NCBI GenBank assembly: GCA_037349105.1
Contig: JAYJMM010000034.1
Coordinates: 3,038,001 to 3,102,000 of the forward strand
Length of the DNA: 64,000 nt
Source: Limnomonas spitsbergensis
Lineage: Eukaryota; Chlorophyta; Chlorophyceae; Chlamydomonadales
Direction of reading: 5' to 3'
Below the pieces are notes generated by a model. The model was not told the origin of the DNA. It saw only the letters and a list, made by a program, of their open reading frames with translations, and ran no database searches. The position numbers were made by a program, and so were the translations under genes. Every line of letters begins with the position of its first letter. Within the stretch, counting starts at the first letter, position 1. Below are positions 1 through 9,914 of this stretch, piece after piece.

Positions 1-475
1 ACAGCAAGGTTGAACCATCTGCGCATCATATTAGTCAGAAATCCAACGTTTCTGGTTCAGAAAACATCTCATGTGGCTTACTCTGGCAAGGTCTAATCGT
101 CAGGGCCGCCCGCGATCTAGCTCCTGATCTGCCGAGGCCTCTACATCTAAAAGTAGTATTCGAGAGGCTCTGACCCGCATGTAATGTTCTTGAGCTGAAG
201 GCCATTCCTATGGACAAGTGAACGCTGTGCGGCTGTAATCGTCCAGTTTGGCAACGAACTTCACAACTGCTGTCGTACCATCTCCTCTCGTCATCCCACT
301 GCAAGTAGCAACTCTGAGGTCCACGCCATTTCCGTGTTCCCTTGGCTCGCCAATTACCATTCCGATCTGAAATTCTTTCTGACTGCCCCTTGAGGTTTAA
401 ATCTCAGCTACGACTTGGGCACATTTCAAGATCTAGTCGCCTTTTTAATCGCTACTTCAGCTATTCCTTACTAGC
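1..475. other. Upstream region of Rpn5; no supported gene
   Basis: No exon with convincing protein similarity is visible on either strand. An open frame on the minus strand (positions 304 down to 35) gives an arginine/serine-rich peptide that I do not recognise, and I leave it out. The stretch just upstream of 476 is the presumed promoter and 5' UTR of the proteasome gene. I see no clear TATA box. Confidence 0.4.
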
Positions 476-3400
476 ATGTCGGTTGGAGAGTTTACCGCGT
501 CGAACATCCACATGGATGAGGACAGGCGTGAGGAGGAGAAGAAAAAGGGTATTGTCGACATAGAGAAGATGAAAGTTGACATCGCAGAGCAAGTGGGCAT
601 CGCGAACAAGGTTTGAAACCGTGGATACGGCATCTGTTCAACCATCGGCATGAAGTTAATCAGATCTGGTCCTGTAGGGGAAGTTGCATGAGGCAGTGGA
701 GGGCCTTCTCAACCTGGAGAAGACGGCTCGCATAGCAGAGGACATCACTGCCACAAAGGCTTGCTGTTCCGCGATCCTCTCTGTCTGCTACAGTGCTAAA
801 GACTGGAAGCTGCTGGAAGAGCAGATCATGCTTCTGTCAAAGAGGCGATCTCAGTTGAAGCAGGTGAAACCAAACGCACAGTTCACCAGCGCAGACAGAT
901 GCATGGGAGGACCAGTGTATGACTTTCCGTGTATCCACCGTGTACAGGCCATTCAAGCGTTTGTGAGGCAGGCCATTTCATACATTGACAACGCGCCCAG
1001 CCAGGATACGAAGATCGCGCTGATCAAGACGCTACAAGCTGTCACCGAGGGAAAGGTCAGCCCCGTGAATAGCTGAGAAAGATGAAAGGCGCGGCGTGCG
1101 GTGTGTCCACTGAGTCAGGAATAGGCCCCCTGGGATATGATCTTGGGCATGACCAAGTTTCAGCTTTGCATGAGAAACGCATGGCTGCACATGGGCCCGC
1201 AACCCCATGGCGGTTACATGTCCTTGCCTCGTCCCTTCTCGCGATGGCCATGCGCTGATGACCGGCAAATGTTTTGCTCACAGATCTTCGTAGAAATTGA
1301 ACGCGCTCGCCTGACCCGTCGCCTGGCCATCATCAGAGAGGCCGAGGGCAACATTGCCGAGGCGGCAGACACCCTTCAGGAGGTCCCTGTGGTGAGTTTT
1401 GGCGATAGACACCCTGCAAAAAGTCCTTGCGGTGAGTGAGACAGGCCAAGGGCAGCATTACCGAGGCGGCTGACACTCTGCAGGAGAACCTGGCGGTGAG
1501 CCCTTGAGTGGTCGCCGGGCAGGTCCGGGGTGGGGCTGCAAGACCATGGCCGGGCGGCCACCACTGTGCCAAGTGGGAGAAGTCTTGACTCGACTACGGC
1601 AAATGGCCCGAGCAGCAGGCACATTGCTGCACCAGGCCCCCCTATGACGTAGGCCCAGACGTATCTGCATTGTATCTGAATTGTAGCTGAATTGTTGGTC
1701 CCATGCAGGAGACTTTCGGCGCTATGGCCAAGACAGAGAAGATCGCCTTCATCCTGGAGCAGGTCCGGCTGTGCCTGGACAAGCAGGACTTCATCCGCGC
1801 GCAGATCCTGTCGCGTAAGGTCAGCCCCAAAGCGTTTGTGGAGCGCAAGGGAGAGGCCAAGGGAGACATCGGGATCGAGGGAACGGCGATCGAGGCACCG
1901 GAGGAGGTGGGTTTGCGGCTCCTATGAGGGCGGGGTGTGGGATGGTGGCGGGGTCACGCCCCTCCTCTGAGATTTTTGTGGAGGTTTAGGAGAAGTCTTG
2001 GACGATATCGGCAATGAGGGATCGGTAAACGAGGCACCAGAGGAAGTGGGTGCGGCTCTGATGAGCGCAGGGTGTGGGAGGGGGGGGCTCATGCCTCTCT
2101 CTTTAGGCTTTTGTGGAGGTGTAGGAAAAACCTAGGGCAACATTTGACTTGAAGGAACAGCGATGGAGGCACCAGAGGAGGTGGGTGTGGACCTTTCAGG
2201 GGGGCAGGGAGATGGGGGAGGGGGGTCAAGCCTAAATAGGTTTTCTAGAGATTCAGGAGAAGCCAAGATCAACATAAGCATCAAGGGAGCGGTGATCGAG
2301 GCACCAGAGGAGATGGGTGCAGCTTCGCCGAAACGCAAGGATTGGGACATGGAGGGGGGATGAGCTCACCCCTCGAAGGCTTTTGTACAGCGCAAGGTGA
2401 GGCCAAGGGGACATCGGCATCAAGGGAATGATGATTGAGGCAGCGGAGGAGGTGGGTGCGGCTCTGCAGGGTAGATCGGGGATGGGGAGAGGGAGGGGGG
2501 GATTCACACTCGAGGTTTTTGTACAGGGTAAGGGCAAGGCCAAATAAGACATCGGCATTAAGGGAATGGTGATGCACGCCTCCATGGCGGTGAGAGGCGG
2601 CTCTGCATGGGAGAGCAAGGAAGTAGAGGGTCGAGTTTTTCAACCGGGGGTCATTCCCCCCAGGTGTGTGTGGTATTAGGGATACATGAGGGGATGGGTG
2701 TGGCTCTGTTATGCAGAGGGGGGGGCTCACGTCCCGGTGGCTTTTGTGGACCGCAAGGGCCAGGCGTAGGAGACTGTTGTTGAGGGTTGAGTAGGTAGGC
2801 CTACTTTTACCAGATGTGCCCTCAGCTTTTGCCAGACTTGTCCACCCTACTTTCACCAGATTTCCTCCCCAGTACTTTCGTCAAAAGCGCGGACAGGCAC
2901 AGGTATTCTTGCTGTGGGAGTGTGGGGCTCCGCTCAGCTTGAAGGTGCTGCATGGAAGCATCAGTTTTACATGAAATTTGTCGCCTCAGATGGATAGCGT
3001 GTGCCAAGTCTCCCTGAGCGATGACGAGCTCACCCTCCCCCCATGACTTCGAACAATTGCCCTCTGTCCTGTAGGGTGTTCCCAGCCTCCCTGAACTCAA
3101 GCTGCGTTACTACGAGCTGCTCATCCGCTACTACTCGCACTACAACAACTACCTGGAGATGACGAGGTGCATGCGAGCCATGTACGAGACGGAGAGCGTG
3201 TCAGCGGATGTGGAGAAATGGGCGCCGGTGAGATGCGCCAGTGGATCTTGGTTTTCTTGTGGTCATCGACAAAAAGGACTGAAGGAGTGCGTGTGTCAAT
3301 GGATGTGGAGACTGGAGATATGGGTGCCAGTGAGCCTGGGATGTGGATTTTTTTCCTGGTGGAATTATCAGGATTTAGAAAAAAATGCCAAAAATTGATC

Positions 3401-6400
3401 CCGGCGAAACAGGTGAAGTTCAAGACCCGTTGTAGGACCCTACTATATGGTTTACTGAAGAACACAAGGACGCAAGCGTGTCAGTGGGTGTATGTCGAGA
3501 AATGGGCATCAGTGACTCTGCCTAAATATCTGCCCGAAAACTGCGCCGGTCTGCCGCGCTTTCTTGCTGTCCATGGACAAGCAGGGGGGTCTGTATCCAG
3601 CGTGTAAAAATACTCGGGACATTTATGACGCAGCAATGCCTCCCGTGTACCCTTCTCCGCTGGTCCCCTGTCAAACCATGCGTTTGCCTGTGCAGCTGTC
3701 TGTACTTTGCCAGCATAGATGCTCAAGAAGTCCCTGTTCGAATCATAACTTTCAGTCATTCAGCCAATCTCTACCTCAAACCTGAGGTGCTCAAGAGGAT
3801 GATCTACCGATTTGTACAGTGCTGCTGTGTGTTCCGCTTACTTCTGCTACACAGTGCTGTTGTCTGTGCCTCGCTGCTGACTTTGGCTTGGTGATTGTCT
3901 GTTCCGCTCACTTCTGCTACACAGTGCTGCTGTCTGTGCCATGCCGCTGACTTTGGCTTGCTATTTATTCCGCTGCCTTTTGCTGTACAGTGTCCCTTTC
4001 CAGTGCCAGCTTGCAGCTGTCTGTACTTCTCCGCTCACTCTGGCTTGGTTGCTGTCTATTCTGCTGACTTCCGCTGTACAGCATGTCAGTATCCCTTCCA
4101 AGCGCCGCCATCTGGACCTCTCCGCTGACTTTTGGATGCTCTCTGTCCCTTGACCTGTGCAGATGCTCAAGAGGATATGTTGGTGCATCGTGCTTTCGCC
4201 AAGCTACTCCACGGCAGAGGGCAGCAGCAGCGACCGCCTCACACTGCTCAGCACAACAATCCTGGTGCGCTAGGCCAGCCTGGGTAGCAGTGCTGTGCCA
4301 ATTACGGGGCCCTTGCGGTGGCTGAATTACGTAGCTGAGCTTCAGTCACCGCAATTTCAAGGCAAAATCAGCTACTTTACCCAAAGACGCTGTAATAAGG
4401 TACACAATTGATAAATTACGGCGCAATGGCACAGCACTGCTGGGTTGTGATTGGGGTACTGCGTTGGTGTAGAAAGGGGGGCTGTTTGCTGGGGCCGCAA
4501 AAAATTGCAGATGGCAGCAGCTGCGACCGCCTCACGCTGCTCAACACGATGATTATGGTGCGCTGGGCCAGCCTGGGTCGTGATTGGGGTGCTGTGTCGG
4601 TGGAGAACGAGAGGCTGTTTGCTGGGGTTGAGAAAGACAGCAGAGGGCAGCAGCAGCGACCGCCTCACGCTGCTCAAAACGACGATCCTGGTGTGTAGGA
4701 CCAGCCTGGGTCGTGGTTGGGGTGCTGTGTGGGCAGGAGTTTGGGAGCTGTTTTATGTGTCTGCAAAAATGGCGAAACGGGGTCTATCTTATCAGGGCAG
4801 AGGCTTAGTTTCAGTTGTTAACGTATTTACAGAGCCAACAAGCAGGCTGCTGTTCCGTACTGCCGCTTTCCTTCCGCTTCACCACGGTAGCTCTTTTCTG
4901 CCCAGGCTCTCGACATCAAGCGTGTCCATGATTATTCGAAGCAAGACGGCCAGGACTTGGTCCTAGCCTCAAGCCTATGCCCTATACCCTATACCCCAGG
5001 ACTCATACCTCGGCCCTTGGGACTGTGTTGAGTGTTCACTGCCAGCACTGAGGTTATAGCATATATCGTCAATGTTGGCTTGCTGCCCGAAGCAGGCATT
5101 AACACATCATAAATTACCCTTCTCTGTCGTGGTATTCAAAATTTGAATTCATCTTTATACGGCACCGGCAGCGCAGCTTTAAATTGCCCTCCTCAGGGTA
5201 GGAAGAAAACCATGCTACAATTGTTTTACTTGGAACGGAAAATTAACCAAGACTCTCCGACCGCTTCCGACTGGAACTGGCATCGTAATTCAGTATTTTC
5301 GTGATTCCCCCACCCGTAGACAATATTGATTTTGAGTGAGGGCAATTCGAAAGTACTGTTCATGAATACCGGTACGCGATGAATGCCATGGAATGGTGTG
5401 ATTTAGGCATGAGTGCATGCCAGGGAATTTCAGTTTTGTCCCCATCAGACCTCCTCTTGAAGGGGTGTGTCCAGGATTGTTGAGATGCATGTTGGCCCTT
5501 CAGGACCAGGAATGCTTGTTTCAGGCATACTATTTTGAAACGTCCGAGCTAAGAGATCTGCCAAGCCGCAATCATTGCTCTGCAGAGCATGGTCATCCCC
5601 CAAGACCATGCGCTGGGTTTAGGGTCCCAGCATGGAGATCCGCCAAGCCTCAATCATTGCTTTCTAGAGCATTGTCATCCCACCGAACCTTGCGCTGCTG
5701 CAGCAGGCAACCCCTCTATGATGGACGGAGCGACCGCTTGACAAGCGTCCTCTCTCTGACTGATGGAATTCTGGGTTGGGTTTAGGGTTTAGAGGAAGGG
5801 TTTAGATAGTTGGTCCCTAGACCCCAAACCTCTCTCTTACTGATGGCATTCTGGATTTACGAGCACCATGTCAGACCAATGGTGTGATGGTTTGACGCGC
5901 GCACCCCCTGACCAATGGCTGGTCGCCCCACCGTTGTTCAGCACAAAATATGCTTTGCTACAGCACTGCACGAGCCCCCCCTCTGACGGATACCTATTCG
6001 CCTCCCGATTGCTCAGGACAAGAAGCTGGGGGACCTGGCCGCCTACAAGGCGCTGCTCAAGATCTTCAGCACGCAGGAGATCATCCGCTGGGGCAGCTTT
6101 GAGCAGACGTACACCTCGGAGATCGAGGGGCAGGCTGAGATATTTGGAGGTGGGCAGGATACTGTGGGCCAAGATATTTGGTGGTGGGTGAAACTTACCG
6201 AGATATTATTTGTTGGGGCAGCTTCGAGCAGACGCACACACTGGAAATTAAGGGGAAGACCGGGATACTTGGTGGCATAACACCGAAAACAGGCCAAGAT
6301 ATTTTCGTGCAAGCAATTGTGCTTGATATGATGGAGTAGTTCAAGATATCTTGACGCAGGCAGTTGGGCTTGATATTGCAACTAGGGGCAGGCCGAAATA

Positions 6401-8914
6401 TCTGAACGCAGGCAATTGGGCTTCATACCTTAAAGCAGTTAAAGATATTTAGATGAGGGCAATTGGGCTTGATATTGTAACAAGGGTCAGGCCTAAATAT
6501 TTGAATGCAGGCAATTGTGATACCTTACAGCTGTTCAAGATGTTTAGATGAGGGCAATTGGGCTTGATATTGTAATAAGGGGCAGGCCGGAATATTTGAA
6601 CTCAGGCAATTGGGCTTGATACCTGAAAGCAGTTCAAGATATTGTGGTGCAGGCAATTGGGCTTGATATTGCAACCAGGAGCAGGCTGAAATATATTAAC
6701 GCAGGCAATTGGGCTCGATATTGTACCAATTGGAAGGCAAAAAAATTGAGCGCAGGCAATTGGGCTTGATACCTCAGGCACTTCGAGATATTGTGATGCA
6801 GACAGTTGGGCTTGATATTGTACCAAGGGACAGGAGGAAATAATTGAACGCAGGCAATTGGGCTTGATACCTTAAAGCAGTGCGAGATATTGTGATGCAG
6901 GCAATTGGGCTTGATATTGTAGTATTGTACCAAGGGACAGGCAGAAATATCTGAATGCAGGCCATCGGGCTTGATACCTTACAGCGGTTCAAGATATTGT
7001 GATGCAGACAATTGGGCTTGATACCGCACCTTGGGCAGGTCCAGATATTTGTACAAAGGCAATTGGGCTTGATACCTTGTGGCTGGCCAAGATATTTGTG
7101 GTGGCATTATCAAGGGACGCAGAAGGAGCTTAGCCTGCATCTTGCTCTAAGATTCCATTGCTGCCTTATACGTCTCGTATAATAGTATTGTGCTGAGCCA
7201 TACTCACTGGTCGGGCCACACACCACAGGTCCACACTCCACAGCCCTTTTGCTGCCTGAAACGAACATGGCCTGACTTGTGCAACGGTTCGCAGTCAATG
7301 CCCTGAGACGCAAGGACTCGCATTGCTGGCTCACACAAACATACCCTGACGCCCCCCCCCCCCTGTGCACCGGTCCGCAGCCAATGCCCAGAGGCACAAG
7401 GACCTGAGGCTGAGGGTAACGGAGCACAACGTCATGGTGGTGGCCAAGTACTACACTCGCATCAGCATCCAGCGGTTGGCGGAGCTGCTGGACCTGCCCG
7501 CTACTGAGGTGTGTGCAGGCTTAGTTTTTAGGGTTGCCCGCTGCTGAGGTGTGTGCGGGCTTAGGCTTTAGGGTTGCCCGCTGCTGTGGTGAGTGCAGGT
7601 TTAGGGTTGCCCGTTGCTGAGGTGTGTGCGGGCTTTGGTGTTTAGGGTTGCCCGCTGCTGAGGTGAGTGCAGGCTGATGAGATGAGGGATCCCGATTTGA
7701 CTGACTTGAGGGGGGGACTCGCTCTAGGCTGTCCCTGCCGTGTCCAACTGCCCAACTGCTGTCTGTGTCTATCTGCCCAACTGCCTTCCGTGCCCAACTG
7801 CCCAACTACCTGCTGTGTCCGACTGGTTGACTGCCTGCCGTATCCAACTGCCTGCTGCTCCTCCCTGCCTGCTGCTCCTCCCTGCCTGCTGCTTACAGGC
7901 GGAGAAGCAGCTCTCCGACCTGGTTGTTGCAAAGGCAATCAGCGCCAAGGTGGACAGGCCGGCGGGGCTCATCACGTTCGGCTCGCGCAAGGTGGGTGTC
8001 ACAATTCAGATTTGTGTGGCCTGATATCAGTGGTATGCATTGGGTGGTAGTCCTGATGGGGAATGACGAACAATGTGGGGAATGTTGACAGTTCGGCAGG
8101 GCTCATCACATTTGGACGCGAAAGGTGGGTGTCTGGTTTTAGAGTAATGCAGTCTGGAGGTGCCATGTGGTTGGCGCCTGTGTGATCACGAAAGAACTAT
8201 GCAAGGTTGACAGAGGGGCGGGCGTTGTCACGTTTGGATCGCGCATGGTGGGTGTTGGATTTCAGATGGTTTTTTGCTGCCTGAAGGGCGCCTTGTGGGT
8301 AGGCCCCAGGGAGGTGACGATCAGAGATGGGGTAGGTTGACAGGCCGGCGAGACTCATCTCGTGGGTGCCTCGATTTAGAGGTGGGTGCCTCGTTTCAGG
8401 TTTGTGCAAGCCTGTAGGGTGCTTTGGTCCCTAAGGTCGTCTGTCAAGAAAAGGGTGCCCAGAAGGGTATGAATCGCCTCATGCAAGGAGCTGGTCACGG
8501 GCTTGAAACTGGTTGACTGGTGTATCCGAGGAGCCCCGCCAGTCCAGTGGTTTAGAACTGCATACCCGTTGGGCCCTGTTGAACGCTCGGCTGCGTGGGG
8601 CCCCCCGTCCAGTGGTTGTTGCCTTGTCTGTTGTCTGCAACAGCTAATCTGCACTGCCCTAGGTGAGTCGATGCCCTGTGCTTGAACCAGGAGCCCCCTG
8701 TGCGTGGTTTGTTGCGTTGTGCAAAGTGTTGTGCAAATTGTTTTTGAGATGCCAATCTGTACCGCTTCGTCATGCCTATGTCCTGAATCAGGAGCCCGAG
8801 GACCTCCTGAACACGTGGTCCAGCAACATTGGGCGGCTGCTGGACCTGGTGGACAAGAGCTGTCAACAAATACAGAAGGAGTGTATGGTCCACAAGGTTG
8901 TGGCTGGCGCTTGA
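476..8914 (+). CDS. RPN5: 26S proteasome regulatory subunit Rpn5 (PSMD12 family), 11 exons
   Basis: Rpn5 is a PCI-domain scaffold of the proteasome lid, acting in cytosol and nucleus. Exons: 476-610, 678-863, 948-1055, 1284-1391, 1709-1906, 3075-3227, 4163-4264, 6017-6149, 7381-7508, 7899-7991, 8792-8914. All junctions are GT-AG and in phase, giving 488 aa against about 440-460 in plant and animal homologues. Family hallmarks seen: [13 protein letters not shown] (exon 4), [20 protein letters not shown] and [20 protein letters not shown] (exon 5), [19 protein letters not shown] (exon 6), [11 protein letters not shown] (exon 7), [17 protein letters not shown] (exon 8), and the PCI end [35 protein letters not shown] and [15 protein letters not shown] (exons 9-11). 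The start is the first ATG before the conserved acidic N-terminus. Introns 4-10 are filled with tandem copies of exon ends. The only uncertainty is small shifts of junctions. Confidence 0.93.
1392..1500 (+). repeat. Two partial tandem copies of Rpn5 exon 4 3' end
   Basis: Directly after the exon 4 donor, the exon end (around ACACCCTTCAGGAGGTCC) recurs as a short copy at about 1409-1437 and a longer one at about 1440-1494. The longer copy encodes a variant of [14 protein letters not shown] ([14 protein letters not shown]). Both copies end in a usable GTGAGT/GTGAGC donor. Confidence 0.75.
1965..2790 (+). repeat. About six decayed tandem copies of Rpn5 exon 5 3' end
   Basis: Intron 5 repeats the exon end encoding [20 protein letters not shown] plus its GTGGGT donor. 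Copies end near 2047, 2181, 2313, 2452 and 2590, with a weaker one near 2790, at a spacing of about 115-140 bp. Most keep a recognisable GAGGCACCAGAGGAG followed by GTGGGTG. Substitutions and small indels make them non-coding or frame-shifted. Confidence 0.8.
3270..3520 (+). repeat. Two decayed copies of Rpn5 exon 6 3' end
   Basis: The exon 6 end (GTGTCAGCGGATGTGGAGAA, then ATGGGCGCCG and GTGAG) recurs at about 3283-3340 and about 3470-3515 in diverged form, each time with a GTGAGC/GTGACT-like donor remnant after ATGGGNNCCA. Confidence 0.65.
4480..4715 (+). repeat. Two tandem copies of Rpn5 exon 7 3' end
   Basis: The exon 7 end (GGCAGCAGCAGCGACCGCCT, then CACACTGCTCAG) recurs at about 4490-4551 and 4634-4691. 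Donors at the copy ends are GTGCGC and GTGTGT. The following intron sequence (TAGGCCAGCCTGGGT-like) is also repeated, so each unit spans the splice junction. Confidence 0.8.
6160..7110 (+). repeat. Tandem array derived from Rpn5 exon 8 3' end
   Basis: A first, fairly complete copy of the exon end (GGGGCAGCTTCGAGCAGACG and on) lies at about 6210-6280. It is followed by many copies of a unit of roughly 45-60 bp built on GCAGGCAATTGGGCTTGATA plus an AAGATATTT-like piece, apparently derived from the exon's GGGGCAGGCTGAGATATTTG. Copies alternate in two subtypes to about 7100. Confidence 0.7.
7509..7680 (+). repeat. Four more copies of Rpn5 exon 9 donor junction
   Basis: GCCCGCTACTGAG followed by GTGTGTG, the true junction at 7508/7509, recurs four times at about 45-bp spacing, each time with GTGTGTG or GTGAGTG after it. 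The spacer contains TTTAGGGTT, a telomere-like motif. Confidence 0.82.
8085..8375 (+). repeat. Three decayed copies of Rpn5 exon 10 donor junction
   Basis: The exon 10 end GGGGCTCATCACGTTCGGCT followed by CGCGCAAG and GTGGGTGTC recurs near 8090-8135, 8207-8255 and 8336-8372. The first two keep GTGGGTGT after an AAAG or ATG exon end. The last is truncated. Confidence 0.75.
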
Positions 8915-9200
8915 GCTTAGCAAGGAGTGTATGGATCATTGCTGGTGCTCGAGCATTGCAAGGAGCGTACGGATCATTGCTGGTTGACAAGGAGTGCATG
9001 GTCCACAGTGTCGTTGCTGGTCCTCGAGATCAGTGGGGCTCCGCTTTCCTGTCGCTCCATGATGCTACCCCAGCGGCGTGCCTGCCATTTAGTGTTAAGT
9101 CAGCAGTGAGTCTCCGCTCTCTGTGTCACTTCATGATGCTACTTCAAAGGCGTGCATGCTGTTTAGTCAGCTGTGCCGCTCGAACATCGATCTTACAGTA
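8880..9200 (+). repeat. Tandem copies of the Rpn5 terminal exon 3' end and 3' flank
   Basis: The end of the last exon (AAGGAGTGTATGGTCCACAA) recurs at about 8930, 8968 and 8990 after the stop codon. A downstream block with CGCTCCATGATGCTACCCCA and GGCGTGCCTGCC is repeated at about 9050-9085 and 9130-9165. Confidence 0.7.
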
Positions 9201-9914
9201 GCTTTCGTTGAGCTGAGGTATGAGAGGCAGGAAGCCTAGCGCTCTACAGCCAGCCAGTAAAGACAATTTGGACTGCATAGCTGTGTGACGGTTTGACCCC
9301 CAGATTATGCCAGACTGCCAGCATCAGGGACGAACTTTGCACCACCTCCTTGCACTTCTATGTACAATGAGTGATTGCAGATGACGTTCCCCTGTCAGGT
9401 GAATCTGTACAGCATCTCCACTTGGTAACAGGAGGGGCATTCCGATACCTGCTGGACACCAGAACAAACCTGTAAGCACCTCCTGGTTAGGCTGCTTCAG
9501 ACGGTCCTTCTGCACCAATTCAGGCAGAGGTCGGCAATCTCGGTATGTCCCAGGAAGAATCATTACCACTCTGCGCACGTGCTTATCAGGACTAGCCACT
9601 TTCTGGGCCCCAGCCAGCGAACTCATCAGACCATGGCCATCGAATTCTTGGAAACTATGTTACTAGCTACAACGGCAAACGCTTCGATCTAGGGATAGTT
9701 GTTGCGATCAATGGCCCACGGAGTGGTTTGTTGAACTCGTGTCGGCTGCTGGGCTCAGGCTTACGTGTGGACAGGGGCGTCGCGGGGGCCCGCTCATCGT
9801 GATTCCAACCACCAAGACCTGCCAACAATAACCTTCTCCGCTCTTACACATTCCAGACACCTTGCAATTTTCAAGCAAAAGAAAGGAAGCAATATCTATA
9901 TACATCCTTTTTGA
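9201..9914. other. Rpn5-glutaredoxin intergenic region
   Basis: This is the presumed terminator of Rpn5 and promoter of the glutaredoxin gene. The minus strand carries an uninterrupted 100-codon frame (9626 down to 9324) starting MSSLAGAQKVASPDKHVRR. It matches no family I know and has no supporting context, so I treat it as a possible but unproven small gene. Confidence 0.35.

Noticed and set aside
2253..2856. Minus-strand 121-191-aa frames
   Set aside because: They lie in Rpn5 intron 5, antisense to the exon 5 copies, and show only the reverse translation of those repeats.
9324..9626. Intact 100-codon minus-strand frame between Rpn5 and glutaredoxin
   Set aside because: It could be a small divergent gene, but there is no recognisable domain, splice or codon evidence. 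I mention it only in the intergenic entry.
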